Shown here in pieces: positions 54,053-62,998 of a stretch of 64,000 nucleotides of DNA. The position numbers were made by a program, and so were the translations under genes. Source of the stretch: an uncultured Roseibium sp. Its GTDB lineage: Bacteria > Pseudomonadota > Alphaproteobacteria > Rhizobiales > Stappiaceae. Location: positions 3,942,001-4,006,000 of the forward strand of contig NZ_OY769915.1 in the NCBI RefSeq assembly GCF_963669205.1, in the 5' to 3' direction. Numbering within the stretch: position 1 is the stretch's first letter; every line of letters starts with the position of its first letter. The notes under the pieces are model-generated. The model ran no database searches, was not told the DNA's origin, and was given only the letters and a program-made list of their open reading frames with translations.

Positions 54053-54852
54053 GCGGCGACCGGAGCTTCCTTGGACTTCGCCGGTTCCGGTCCCTCCTGG
54101 GCTTGATCCACCCATCGGATTACCTCAAACGTTCCATCGTGATGTTCCGCGACTGCCGTGCAGCTCTCGACCCAGTCGCCGGTGTTGATATAGTGAATGC
54201 CGTTCATGTCGCGGTCGGCTGCGTGATGGATGTGACCGCAGATCACTCCGTCGACGCCCTGCCGGCGGGCCTCGTCGGACAGCGTTTCCTCGAAACGGCC
54301 AATGAAGCTGACGGCATTCTTGACCTTGAGCTTCGCCCATGCGGACAGGGACCAGTAGGTCAACCCGAGGCTCCTGCGAATGAAGTTGACCCAGGTGTTG
54401 ACACTCAAGGCCGTGACATAGGCCTTGTCGCCGAAAAACGCGAGCCATTTGGCATGGCGGATGACAACGTCGAACTGATCGCCATGAATGACCAGATAGC
54501 GTTTGCCGTTGGCGGCTTCGTGCACAATGCTGTCGCTGACTTCCACACCGCCGAAATGCGTTCCGAGGAAGTTGCGCAAAAACTCGTCGTGATTGCCCGG
54601 TATGTAGTGAATGCGGGCGCCCTTGCGGCCCTTCCTCAGGACTTTCTGAACAACATCATTGTGCAGCTGAGGCCAGTACCAGGACCGTTTCAGCCGCCAT
54701 CCGTCGACGATGTCGCCGACCAGGTAGATGGTTTCGGCGTCGTGGTCCTTCAGGAAATCCAGAAGCAATTCCGCCTGACAGCCGCGGGTGCCAAGATGAA
54801 CGTCGGAAATGAACAGGGACCGGTAATGTCGCGATGCCTCTGCGGTAGACAT
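54049..54852 (-). CDS. plcP: PlcP-type metallophosphatase (phospholipase C)
   Basis: 267 residues, calcineurin-type metallophosphatase: SLFISDVHLGTRGCQ, LVGDIVDGWRLKRSW, IPGNHDEF, VIHGDQFD and GVICGHIHHA give the five metal motifs. Often annotated as LpxH-like UDP-diacylglucosamine hydrolase, but the pairing with a lipid glycosyltransferase and a PHO-box-like site upstream favour PlcP, which cuts head groups from phospholipids to make diacylglycerol when phosphate is low. Overlaps agt by four bases. Confidence 0.8.
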   Translation of the reverse strand: MSTAEASRHYRSLFISDVHLGTRGCQAELLLDFLKDHDAETIYLVGDIVDGWRLKRSWYWPQLHNDVVQKVLRKGRKGARIHYIPGNHDEFLRNFLGTHFGGVEVSDSIVHEAANGKRYLVIHGDQFDVVIRHAKWLAFFGDKAYVTALSVNTWVNFIRRSLGLTYWSLSAWAKLKVKNAVSFIGRFEETLSDEARRQGVDGVICGHIHHAADRDMNGIHYINTGDWVESCTAVAEHHDGTFEVIRWVDQAQEGPEPAKSKEAPVAA

Positions 54853-54897
54853 GGCATTTCTCCATATTCCATTAGCAGCGCTATAGACGCGATTCAG

Positions 54898-54915
54898 GTT
54901 GCATTATTATGACAA
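54898..54915 (-). promoter_or_regulatory. PHO-box-like site upstream of plcP
   Basis: On the minus strand TTGTCATAATAATGCAAC, 46 bases before the plcP start. It matches a PHO box of two CTGTCAT/CTGTMAY halves with a 4-base spacer at 11 of 14 half-site positions. This supports PhoB control of the plcP-agt unit. Confidence 0.5.
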
Positions 54916-55019
54916 ATGCGAAGACTTCCGTGGCAGTACCCGAAATCTGTTTTTTTCATTAACAGCAATATAGTGCTCCGGCTCCTATATGCTATGGGTG
55001 GCAAAAATGGAGGTTTTTC

Positions 55020-55799
55020 ATGGATCTGGGTCTCAAGGGAAAGAAGGCGATCGTGTGCGCGTCGAGCCGCGGTCTCGGAAAAGGCTGCGCGCAGGCGCTG
55101 GCTGAAGCCGGTTGCGATATCATCTTGAACGGTCGTACCGAAGCTGTTCTGGAAGAAACGCGCAAGGAAATTCACGACAGATACAACGTGTCGGTTCTCA
55201 GCATCGCCGCCGACGTTTCTTCACCGGAAGGCCAGCGTGCACTTCTGTCTGCCTGTCCGGATCCGGACATTCTCGTCAACAACAACGGTGGCCCTCCGAG
55301 ACGGGACTATACGGAACTTGACCGTGAAGCCATGCTCGACGGCGCGATCCAGAATTTCGTGACGCCTGTCGAGCTCATTCAGGCGGTGGTGCCCGGCATG
55401 AAGGAACGCGGATTCGGCCGGATCGTGAACATCACCTCCTTGTCCGTTAAGATGCCGATCGAGGGTCTGGACCTGTCCAGCGGCGCAAGGGCTGGCCTGA
55501 CGGCGTTTCTGGCTGGCGTCTGCAGGCAGCTGGCCCCGCACGGGGTGACGATCAACAACCTGCTGCCGGGCAAGATGGACACTGACAGGCTGAGAGGCGG
55601 TTTCGAGCGGGCGGCGCAGCAGACGGGAACGAGCCTGGAAGAAATCAGGGCGCAGCAGGCCGCGGAGATCCCCACAGGGCGTTTCGGCAATGCCGAGGAA
55701 TTCGGGCAGGCCTGTGCCTTCCTGTGCTCTCGGTACGCGGGTTACATCACCGGTCAGAACCTTCTGATGGATGGCGGCCTTTACCCGGCAGCTTTCTGA
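55020..55799 (+). CDS. Atypical short-chain dehydrogenase/reductase lacking Tyr and Lys
   Basis: 259 residues. NAD(P)-binding ASSRGLGKG at residues 14-22 and ILVNNNGGP at 84-92 are SDR features; catalytic Ser140 is kept (VNITS). The usual Tyr-x-x-x-Lys pair is replaced: SSGAR at 153-157, that is Ser153 and Arg157. The C-terminal NNLLPGKMDTDRL and FLCSRYAGYITGQNLLMDGGLYP blocks are normal. Such forms exist as a subgroup of FabG-like proteins; activity may be lost or changed. AGGTTTTTC precedes the ATG with moderate match. A terminator follows. Confidence 0.85.
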   Translation: MDLGLKGKKAIVCASSRGLGKGCAQALAEAGCDIILNGRTEAVLEETRKEIHDRYNVSVLSIAADVSSPEGQRALLSACPDPDILVNNNGGPPRRDYTELDREAMLDGAIQNFVTPVELIQAVVPGMKERGFGRIVNITSLSVKMPIEGLDLSSGARAGLTAFLAGVCRQLAPHGVTINNLLPGKMDTDRLRGGFERAAQQTGTSLEEIRAQQAAEIPTGRFGNAEEFGQACAFLCSRYAGYITGQNLLMDGGLYPAAF

Positions 55800-55816
55800 G
55801 CAACCCAGCGCAACAG

Positions 55817-55845
55817 AAAAGGCCGGGATCAGATCCCGGCCTTTT
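55817..55845. terminator. Bidirectional rho-independent terminator
   Basis: AAAAGGCCGGGAT / ATCCCGGCCTTTT perfect hairpin between the convergent SDR and FadL-type genes. Confidence 0.9.
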
Positions 55846-55865
55846 CGGCTTCAAATCCGTTCCGG

Positions 55866-57128
55866 TCAGAACTTGTAGCGCAGCGAGGCGGACAGGATGT
55901 TCACGTTGCTGTCGACGTCGCCTGCGTAGGTTCCGAAGACCGCATTGTAGTCCTGGTGGCTCGGGTCGATGTTGATTTTCGTGTCTTCGGTCAGGATGTG
56001 CGTGTAGCCGATGTCGAAGGACATGTGCTTGTTGAAATTGTAGCTGGCACCCGCTGACAGCCACCAACGATTGTTGTCCGGCAGTCGCGTGGAGCGGATG
56101 TCTTCGTCGATCGGGGACAGTTCGTAGCCGACACCCGCGCGGAAAGTCAGCTTCTCGTTGTAATCATATTCTCCGCCGACCGAGAAGAACCAGCCGTCAT
56201 CGTAGTTGAAGTGCAAGGTGGTCAGGGCGGCTCCGGAGATCGTGGAGGTTGCCACCGGCGACTTCAAACGGCTCCAGTTGGTCCATTCCACCGTTCCGAG
56301 CAACCGCATCTTGTCGGTGATTTTCTGCTTTGCCGAGATGTTGACCATATCCGGCATGACAACGCCGAGGTCGATTTCGGCACGGCTGCCGCCTGCAAAG
56401 AGCTGCCCGTTCAGGCTGTGCCCCACACCCGAGCGGTATCCGATGCCGATCTCGGTTCCATCCACGGGCTTGAGGGTGACACCCGCGGTCACGCCAACGC
56501 CGAAACCGTCACCATAAATTTCGTTGGAGCGCGGGAATCCCGCCCCTGACGTCGCATCCGCCGATTTCAGGCTGACATCCAGATACTGGACCTGAACCCC
56601 CACCGCCAGGGCGATCATGTCGTTGACCTGATAGGCAACACTCGGATTGACGTTGATCGAAAAGACTCTCGAGGATCGCGAATAGAATTGTCCGGCCCAA
56701 TTCTGCTCCGGCTTCGTGGTCAGGCCGAATGGTGCATTGATGCCGACACCGAAGACCCACTTTTCGTCCGGCCGGTAGGAGATGTAGGTTGCCGGGACAA
56801 CGGCATCCAGGCCGATGTCACCACTACCGATAGAAGAGGTTCCCAGGAACCCGGGGGTCAGCGTGCCGTTTATTTCCGAGTTCGGGATGATCAGCGATCC
56901 GTGTGTCTCCACCGTCCAGCCCATCTGTGCGCCGATGAGCGCCGCCGGGTTCCAGTACATCGCGGAAATTGTCTCGCCCGACGTGCCGTAACCCGCGAAC
57001 GATGTTCCCTGGAAGTAGGCGCTTTGTTCGCGGATCGCGAAGGCGCCCGCGTGGGCAGCGGTAGCTGCAATCGAGAAGGCTATTGCCGTGGAGGCGAATA
57101 GAATCGTGTTTTTATTTGCCCATTTCAT
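55866..57128 (-). CDS. FadL/OmpP1-family outer membrane protein
   Basis: 420 residues with a signal peptide (TILFASTAIAFSIAATAAHA). Mature start AFAIREQSAYFQGTSFAGYGTSG resembles the FadL N-terminal NPA-containing region (YWNPAALIG is the NPA motif). Regular beta-strands run to the final aromatic residue (SLRYKF), as in outer membrane barrels. It imports hydrophobic molecules such as long-chain fatty acids. GGGAG lies 8 bases before the ATG. Confidence 0.92.
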   Translation of the reverse strand: MKWANKNTILFASTAIAFSIAATAAHAGAFAIREQSAYFQGTSFAGYGTSGETISAMYWNPAALIGAQMGWTVETHGSLIIPNSEINGTLTPGFLGTSSIGSGDIGLDAVVPATYISYRPDEKWVFGVGINAPFGLTTKPEQNWAGQFYSRSSRVFSINVNPSVAYQVNDMIALAVGVQVQYLDVSLKSADATSGAGFPRSNEIYGDGFGVGVTAGVTLKPVDGTEIGIGYRSGVGHSLNGQLFAGGSRAEIDLGVVMPDMVNISAKQKITDKMRLLGTVEWTNWSRLKSPVATSTISGAALTTLHFNYDDGWFFSVGGEYDYNEKLTFRAGVGYELSPIDEDIRSTRLPDNNRWWLSAGASYNFNKHMSFDIGYTHILTEDTKINIDPSHQDYNAVFGTYAGDVDSNVNILSASLRYKF

Positions 57129-57653
57129 GGTGTTTTCTCCCATCCCCCTCCCGCGGAGGAAATCTGATTTCGAGGAACAGGTTTTTCCAAGATCGGGAGC
57201 CGTTGCAAGACAAGATTTCACCGCCGCCACTGCGCGATTCTTCATGCTGCAACGCAAAATAATCCAAGAATTGGGGACCGGAAGCGCGCAAAAGAAGCAA
57301 AATAGCTCGGAAAGGTCTTCATTGAGACCGCTTTGTCACGAACGCGACACACATACGTAAAAACGCCTAAAAAATAGGCAAATAATCATTAACCTTCCTT
57401 TAACGTCAATTATTCGGGGATCGTTGCTGCATTGCCACACTTACCCAAACGGAAGGTACAGCCGCTGTGGATGACTTTGTATGATGTAGCCGCTGGATTC
57501 CGTGCTTTTCCTGGCGCGAGCCGGTCCTGAAAGTTGCAGGTCCGGGTGTATCCGGACCTGCCCGGCGGTGTCAGATTCGCGCGTGTCGGGCACCGTCACG
57601 CGGTTACGCACAGGTCATGTGCGGGACGCTGCCCGCGCAGCCGGCAGGCTGCG
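57129..57653. other. Intergenic region upstream of fadL-like gene
   Basis: 525 bases without a supported gene. 57270-57420 is AT-rich (aaacgcctaaaaaataggcaaataatcattaacc) with a small inverted repeat, CGCCTA-AAAAA-TAGGC-like, and is the likely promoter area for the FadL-type gene. A stem CAGGTCCG / CGGACCTG at 57537-57560 may help end the leftward thiM-thiD-TRAP transcript. Confidence 0.5.
57537..57560 (-). terminator. Weak hairpin after the TRAP binding-protein gene
   Basis: Eight-base perfect stem CAGGTCCG / CGGACCTG, about 95 bases past the leftward gene end, with no T tract. Terminator role is uncertain. Confidence 0.35.
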
Positions 57654-58766
57654 TCAGGCGCCGGTGTCCCGCGCGCTCAGAAAGCGCCGCATTGCGACAT
57701 CGCTCCACGGCGCCAGCCGCACGCGCGCGGCAACGTGGCTCTCGTAGATACGATTGCTGAGCGCATCCTTTTCCGCAAATTCCTGAAGCACGGCAGACGC
57801 CGTCTTGCGCAGAGCCTCCAGGACCTCGTCCGGATAGGGCTTGACCTCAACGCCGTCTTCCTCCTGAAGCAGCTTCAGGCTGCCCGCATTTTCCCAGTCG
57901 CTTTCGGCCAGGGCCCGCCCGTTTTCGGCGCGGCACGCTTCCAGCACGACGGCGCGCAGGTCCTCCGGCAGGCCCTCCAATGCAACCTGATTGAACAACG
58001 CTTCACCGGTTCCGTTGGGTTCGTGAAATCCCGGCGAATAATAATTCTTGGCAACTTTCTGGAATCCCATGGCGCGATCGGACCAGGGACCGAGAAACTC
58101 GGTCGCATCAAGCACGCCGGACTGAAGCGCCTGGAACAGTTCGGCCGGCGGCAGCCCGACCGGCGTCGCCCCAAGCCGGCGCATGACCTCACCGCCAAGT
58201 CCGGGCATGCGGATCTTGAGGCCGTTCAGGTCATCCAGACCGTTGATGTCCTTCTTGTACCAGCCGCCCATCTGCACGCCGGTATTGCCGGCCATCACCG
58301 GTTTCACGCCGAACGGCGCATAAAGCTCATCCCAGAGTGCCTGGCCGCCTCCCCGTTCAATCCAGCTGATGTGTTCATGCGGAAGCAGACCGAACGGGAT
58401 CGCCGTGAAGAAGACCGAGGCCGGGATCTTGCCTTGCCAGAAGAACGAGGCCGTATGGGCCATCTGGGCCGTTCCCGACGCCACTGCGTCGAAAACCCCG
58501 AGCGCGGGCACAAGTTCGCCGGCCGAATAAAGCCGGATGCGCAAGCGCCCTCCGGTCATGGCTGCAACCTGGTCAGCGATCCTCTGCGCCGTGACGCCGG
58601 GCCCGGGCAGATTTTTCGGCCAGGACGTCACCATCTTCCACTCGATCGTCGCAGTGCCCTGTGCCAGGGCGGGGGTTGCGAGGAGTGCCCCGCCCCCTGC
58701 CGCAGTGGCCCCGAGCAGCACACGGCGGTTCATTTGCCTGTCGTTTCCCGTCTTCTTACCGGACAT
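57654..58766 (-). CDS. TRAP-type solute-binding protein, Tat-exported (TakP-like)
   Basis: 370 residues. Twin-arginine signal NRRVLLGATAAGGGALLATPALA. Mature part: WKMVTSWPKNLPGPGVTAQR, GELVPALGVFDAVASGTAQM, GLKIRMPGLGGEVMRRLGATPVGLPPAELFQALQSGVLDATEFLGPWSD, the landmarks of TakP/7-type TRAP receptors for 2-oxoacids and related acids. No permease genes are next to it. ATG at 58766 starts one base after the thiD stop, so it is translated with thiM-thiD, under the upstream TPP riboswitch. A second ATG at 58733 lies directly before the twin arginines. Confidence 0.88.
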   Translation of the reverse strand: MSGKKTGNDRQMNRRVLLGATAAGGGALLATPALAQGTATIEWKMVTSWPKNLPGPGVTAQRIADQVAAMTGGRLRIRLYSAGELVPALGVFDAVASGTAQMAHTASFFWQGKIPASVFFTAIPFGLLPHEHISWIERGGGQALWDELYAPFGVKPVMAGNTGVQMGGWYKKDINGLDDLNGLKIRMPGLGGEVMRRLGATPVGLPPAELFQALQSGVLDATEFLGPWSDRAMGFQKVAKNYYSPGFHEPNGTGEALFNQVALEGLPEDLRAVVLEACRAENGRALAESDWENAGSLKLLQEEDGVEVKPYPDEVLEALRKTASAVLQEFAEKDALSNRIYESHVAARVRLAPWSDVAMRRFLSARDTGA

Positions 58767-58767
58767 C

Positions 58768-59574
58768 TCAAGCGCTCCACATCTGATAGAAATGGTGCAC
58801 GGGGCCGTGGCCGGATCCGATCTCCAGCTGGTCGGCGGCCGCAATCGCTCCGTGCACATATTGATTGGCGGCCGCGATGGCTTCTCCCAGCGCCATCTGC
58901 CTCGCCAGACCTGCCGCAATCGCCGATGACAACGTGCATCCGGTCCCGTGGGTGTTTTCCGTCGCAATGCGTGTCTGACGGAACCAGACCGCTTCACCCT
59001 GTCCGTTAAGGAACAGGTCGTTGCTGTCTTCGCCGGTGCCGTGCCCTCCCTTCAGCAGCACCGACCGCGCACCAAGATCTGCGAGGCGCCCCGCCTGGGA
59101 CAGCATGTCTGCCTCGCTCTCCGCGACCGGTGTGTCCAGCATGCGGGCCGCCTCGTGAAGATTGGGCGTGATCACGTCGGCAAGAGGAACCAGTTCGGAG
59201 ATGAGACTGGCAACCGCGCTCTCGGCCAGCAGCGGGTCGCCACTTGCAGCCACCATGACCGGATCAAGCACGATCGGTCCTGTCTCATGCGCCTTGAGGC
59301 CCGCCGCGACCGTCTCGATGATGGCCGCGCTGGCAAGCATGCCGATTTTCGTGGCCTTGACGCCGAGGTCTGAATAGACCGCATCCATCTGGGCGCGCAC
59401 GAACGCCGTCGGCACGTCGTGGATGGCACTGACGCCCCGGGTGTTTTGAGCCGTCAGCGCCGTCAGCACGCTGGCGCCATAGACACCGTTGGCGGAAAAT
59501 GTCTTGAGATCTGCCTGTATCCCCGCGCCGCCTCCGCTGTCGGAGCCTGCAATCGTCACCGCGATCGCGGTCAT
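58768..59574 (-). CDS. thiD: Hydroxymethylpyrimidine (phosphate) kinase
   Basis: 268 residues, ribokinase-like fold. AVTIAGSDSGGGAGIQADLKTFSANGVYGASVLTALTAQNT at the start, LDPVMVAASGDPLL, and TENTHGTGCTLSSAIAAGLA with the catalytic-loop Cys mark ThiD. It phosphorylates HMP and HMP-P for thiamine synthesis. ATG at 59574 with GAGGAGG upstream. Follows thiM by 36 bases. Confidence 0.95.
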   Translation of the reverse strand: MTAIAVTIAGSDSGGGAGIQADLKTFSANGVYGASVLTALTAQNTRGVSAIHDVPTAFVRAQMDAVYSDLGVKATKIGMLASAAIIETVAAGLKAHETGPIVLDPVMVAASGDPLLAESAVASLISELVPLADVITPNLHEAARMLDTPVAESEADMLSQAGRLADLGARSVLLKGGHGTGEDSNDLFLNGQGEAVWFRQTRIATENTHGTGCTLSSAIAAGLARQMALGEAIAAANQYVHGAIAAADQLEIGSGHGPVHHFYQMWSA

Positions 59575-59610
59575 GAGAACCTCCTCATTGTGCAATTCCG
59601 TTCAAGACGC

Positions 59611-60384
59611 TCAGGCGCTTTTCAGTCTGACTTCGATATCGCGCGAGGTCATCGTGTAGAGCGCATCCAGCAATTCGGGGACAAGCGTTCCGGGACCCCG
59701 CGCCTCACTCGCCGCCATTTCTCCGGCAATGTTGAAGACGGACAGTCCCGCCGCGGCGGCCAGAGCCGTGTCAGTCTCGATGCTCGCAAACGCAGCCAGC
59801 ACGGCCCCGCCCGCGCACCCTGTCGCGGTCACGCGTGCCATCAGCGGATGGCCGTTTCGAAGACGGAAATCTTCCTGTGTGCTCTCGACCCGGTCTTCCT
59901 CACCCGTGACCGCCAGCACCGTGCCGCCGGCGATCAGGCGTTCAACTGCTCCCCGGTCCGCAAACAGAGCCGACTGTTCCGGTTCGTTCAGGCGGACAAG
60001 ATCGGGTTTCAGGCCCAGGAGATCGCGCGCATAGGCACAGCGGATCGGAGACCTTTCGACAAAAACCGGATCGATACTGACCGGACGCCCGGCCGCCTTC
60101 GCCGCCTCGATCGCGACAGGTATCGCCTGCCGGCGCGTTTCGTCGAGCGTTCCCAGATTGATCAGCAGCGCATCGGCACCCGACGCAAAGCCGGCAACTT
60201 CCTCGGGTGCGATCGTCATGGAGGGGATCGCACCGATTGCCAGCAGGGCATTGGCTGTGAAGTGCTGCGCCACGGAATTCGTGATGGCGTGTACGCGCGG
60301 GGCCTTCCCGCGCACCTTCTGCAGCAGGTCAAAGACGGTTTCGGCCGCAAGGGGCTGTGTTGAAGCAGCAACCGTAAGGCTCAT
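59611..60384 (-). CDS. thiM: Hydroxyethylthiazole kinase
   Basis: 257 residues. PRVHAITNSVAQHFTANALLAIGAIPSM at the N-terminus, RPVSIDPVFVERS, and RVTATGCAGGAVLAAFA with the catalytic Cys in the anion hole identify ThiM, which salvages thiazole. First gene after the TPP riboswitch. No thiE (phosphate synthase) is adjacent; it may be elsewhere. Confidence 0.94.
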   Translation of the reverse strand: MSLTVAASTQPLAAETVFDLLQKVRGKAPRVHAITNSVAQHFTANALLAIGAIPSMTIAPEEVAGFASGADALLINLGTLDETRRQAIPVAIEAAKAAGRPVSIDPVFVERSPIRCAYARDLLGLKPDLVRLNEPEQSALFADRGAVERLIAGGTVLAVTGEEDRVESTQEDFRLRNGHPLMARVTATGCAGGAVLAAFASIETDTALAAAAGLSVFNIAGEMAASEARGPGTLVPELLDALYTMTSRDIEVRLKSA

Positions 60385-60459
60385 GCATCTCCTCCGAACA
60401 AGGACGTTTCAATCGAAGGGATGAAAGAAAGGCGCGCGGCCGGGTGGCCATGGGTCTTA

Positions 60460-60556
60460 TCTCAAATCCCTCCGCCGGTACCAACCGGATCAGGTTCAAG
60501 GAGTTGGCGTCTTGCCTCTCAGCCCGGTCGCGTTCCGCCGGGCACCCCCATGAGAC
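60460..60556 (-). ncRNA. TPP riboswitch (THI element)
   Basis: On the minus strand the leader carries the conserved thi-box words GGGGTGCCCGGCG, GGGCTGAGAGGC, ACCTGATCCGGTT and ACCGGCGGAGGGA in the correct order about 75 bases upstream of thiM. It binds thiamine pyrophosphate and shuts down the thiM-thiD-TRAP transcript. Confidence 0.95.
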
Positions 60557-60704
60557 TTCCGCACTGCTAACAAGCCCGGTACCCGATTGCAAGCCCCGGT
60601 CCCCGTCCTCAATGCTCTGAGGGTGTGATCTGCGATTGACTGATGCGGTCAGATGGGCGATGTCCTTGGGCATTCCATTCGAATGAAAACTGCCGGAGTG
60701 TCGC

Positions 60705-60941
60705 ATGGTTCCGTTTTTCGTGATGATCAAATGCCAGTTGGGCAAGACCTACCAGGTAGCGAACGCCATCGCGGATGCGGAAATTGCGTCCGAAGTCTAT
60801 TCGACCAGTGGTGACTATGACCTTCTCGTGAAGTTCTATGTCGACGACGGCGCCGACATCGGGCATTTCGTCAACGAAAAGGTCCACCCGATCGGCGGCA
60901 TTCAGGACACCAAGACCATCATCACGTTCAAGGCATTCTGA
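60705..60941 (+). CDS. Stand-alone Lrp/AsnC ligand-binding (RAM) domain protein
   Basis: 78 residues, a single RAM domain with no DNA-binding helix-turn-helix (MIKCQLGKTYQVANAIADAEIASEVYSTSGDYDLLVKFYVDDGADIGHFVNEKV). Such small proteins may bind amino acids and modulate Lrp-type regulators. Divergent from thiM with the riboswitch between. Confidence 0.85.
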   Translation: MVPFFVMIKCQLGKTYQVANAIADAEIASEVYSTSGDYDLLVKFYVDDGADIGHFVNEKVHPIGGIQDTKTIITFKAF

Positions 60942-60999
60942 CCGGTCTCCGCGACGGGTCTTTTGCTCAGGGGCCGCTACACAGCCAGGGAGATGTCCA

Positions 61000-61413
61000 A
61001 TGCGCTTCGTGATCTCAGCCATGATCGCCGCCGGTATGAGTATGCTGCCGCCCGGCCTGTCCAGTGAGGCAAAGGCGCAGGGCATGCCGCCGGAGCAGAT
61101 CAAGCAGATCCTCGACATGACCAAGACGAACTGGGTGTCGTTTCGGGACTGGCAGGGTCAGCAACTGATCTATTTCACGCATCTCGAAGCCTGGAAATGC
61201 GGCATCGATTACGTCTTCTACGGCCTGAATGGCGGTCCGCTCGATCAGATATGGGAACTGGATCCCTGCAATCCGGACAACCCGAACGCCGTTCTGAAAG
61301 ACAAACCCTATATCGAGTTGCCTGCCGGCTCGACCCAGTCGGTCAGCGTGCAGCTGATCTATCCGGATGGCACGAAAAGCCCCGTCGAGACGTTCCAGTA
61401 CAAGCCGCAATAG
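61000..61413 (+). CDS. Small secreted protein of unknown function
   Basis: 137 residues with a signal peptide (MRFVISAMIAAGMSMLPP, cleavage near AKAQG). Mature part has DMTKTNWVSFRDWQGQQLIYFTHLEAWKCGIDYVFYGLNG and a second Cys in ELDPCNPDNPN, likely a disulphide. AGGGAG is 8-9 bases before the ATG. I do not recognise a named family. Confidence 0.75.
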   Translation: MRFVISAMIAAGMSMLPPGLSSEAKAQGMPPEQIKQILDMTKTNWVSFRDWQGQQLIYFTHLEAWKCGIDYVFYGLNGGPLDQIWELDPCNPDNPNAVLKDKPYIELPAGSTQSVSVQLIYPDGTKSPVETFQYKPQ

Positions 61414-61639
61414 GCGGTCACTGTTTCCCAGATTTGTCGTCCCGTTTGCCGAACGCTCGCAAAACCGGGAACCAGCACTCCAAGTGGCCGGAGCTTGTAA
61501 GAACAAGGGGAAACAGGTGATTACCGGGTTCCGGCCTTCTGCTTTGCTTCAGCCGGATTGACAACCTCATTGTCTGCGGACTGCGGCATTGTACAACTAC
61601 CGGGTTAAACCGGACGGCAGCGAATATCCGGAACGGGCC

Positions 61640-62641
61640 TCACGACCGCGACGGCGTTGACGCCCTGCGGTCCTTGGTGCGGTCGAGACCGAGCTTGTGC
61701 TCGCGGTAGATGACGAAGACGCCGGCCGCGATCACGATCGCCGCGCCCGCGAGCACCTCCGGCACGGGTGCTTCCGAAAAGATCACCCAGCCGACGAGGA
61801 TCGCCCACAACATGTTCACGTAGTCGAACGGTGCGATGGTTGACGCCTCGGCGTATCGGTAACTCTGTGTCAGCAGGATCTGCCCGACGCCGCCGGCAAG
61901 CCCGATCACCACCAGAAGCGCCGCGGTCGACGCATCCGGAATGACCCAGGCCTGCCCCGGCAGAAAGAAACCGAGCGGCAGTGTCAACAGGGACAGGACC
62001 GTCGAAGACGCGGCAAACCAGGTGACAATGGTCGATGTCCGTTCCGTTTCACATAGTTTTCGCACCGTAATCATCGCGAGCGCCGCGAAACCGGCAGCCA
62101 TGATGCCCAGAACCGCACCAGCGGTCGACGCGCTGTCCAGTTCCTCCTCGCCCAGATGCGGCGACAACACGATCAGGATCCCCAGGAAACCGACGCCGAC
62201 GGCGCTCCACCGGTAGATCCGCACCGTTTCGCCCAGCAGAAAATAGGCCAGAACGACGACGAACAGGGGCGTCGCGAAGCCGATGGCGGTCGCATCCGGC
62301 AATGGCAGCAGGTAAAGCGCCGTGAACGAACACACCATGGCGGAGAGCCCTACCGCCGCGCGTGTGAGGTGACCGCGCGGATTGCTGGTTTTGAATGCCA
62401 GACCAAGCTCTCCGCGCAGTCCGACCATGAGCAGAACCGGGAACAGGCCGAAGAAGTTGCGGGCAAAGACAAGCTGACCGATCGGAACGTCCTCGGCGGC
62501 TATCTTGAGCGCCGTCGCCATGACAAAGAAGGTGAATGTCGATCCGAGCTTCAGGGAAATGCCCAATAGCGGCGCATGCCGTGTCATACCGGTGGGAGCG
62601 GGAGCTCCGGTGAAGCGTGATCGCAGGCTTTTGAATGCCAT
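61640..62641 (-). CDS. EamA-family (DMT) transporter
   Basis: About 333 residues with ten predicted helices in two EamA halves (PLLGISLKLGSTFTFFVMATALK onward; GAVLGIMAAGFAALAMITVRKL onward, with EAPVPEVLAGAAIVIAAGVFVIYRE at the end). Metabolite exporter of the RhaT/DMT group, substrate unknown. Start uncertain: ATG at 62641 or 62650, or MTRHAP at 62587. Confidence 0.85.
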   Translation of the reverse strand: MAFKSLRSRFTGAPAPTGMTRHAPLLGISLKLGSTFTFFVMATALKIAAEDVPIGQLVFARNFFGLFPVLLMVGLRGELGLAFKTSNPRGHLTRAAVGLSAMVCSFTALYLLPLPDATAIGFATPLFVVVLAYFLLGETVRIYRWSAVGVGFLGILIVLSPHLGEEELDSASTAGAVLGIMAAGFAALAMITVRKLCETERTSTIVTWFAASSTVLSLLTLPLGFFLPGQAWVIPDASTAALLVVIGLAGGVGQILLTQSYRYAEASTIAPFDYVNMLWAILVGWVIFSEAPVPEVLAGAAIVIAAGVFVIYREHKLGLDRTKDRRASTPSRS

Positions 62642-62998
62642 CTGGAACATCCGGGACCGGCGCAAAAGGATTTGCTCTGCCCAGACGCACCGGGCCTGAG
62701 GATCGGGAAGAGCGGCGAGCGGCTCCTGGCAGCCGGCACGGAGTGCCGCTGCTTGCCAGTTCCAAGCCAGGAACGGGAGGGAGCCGTGTTATAGAGTGGC
62801 GGCAATATCCCGCGAAGCAGCCGACATTGCAATCGACCAAGGCGCAAAAGATGGGTTTTACGCTGCATGACAGGCCTGCAAATTGAGCAGAGCCGTCAAA
62901 ACCTCTTCACAAGTGGCTCATGACCCCTTACCGGTCTCCCTTTGCCACATCAGCTACCTATAATCTTCTGTAAACACAGATTCGAGAGGCAGACAGCC
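62642..62998. other. Intergenic region before the BacA/SbmA gene
   Basis: 357 bases between divergent genes with no supported coding frame. A TATAAT at 62959-62964 could be the -10 of the rightward gene (about 35 bases before its start), but no good -35 is visible. Confidence 0.4.

Noticed and set aside
54049..54852. Calling the metallophosphatase LpxH
   Set aside because: Motifs fit both, but the overlap with a lipid glycosyltransferase gene and the PHO-box-like site favour PlcP.
62635..62886. Small rightward frame upstream of the BacA/SbmA gene
   Set aside because: No ribosome site, no recognisable domain, and its start overlaps the EamA gene start region.
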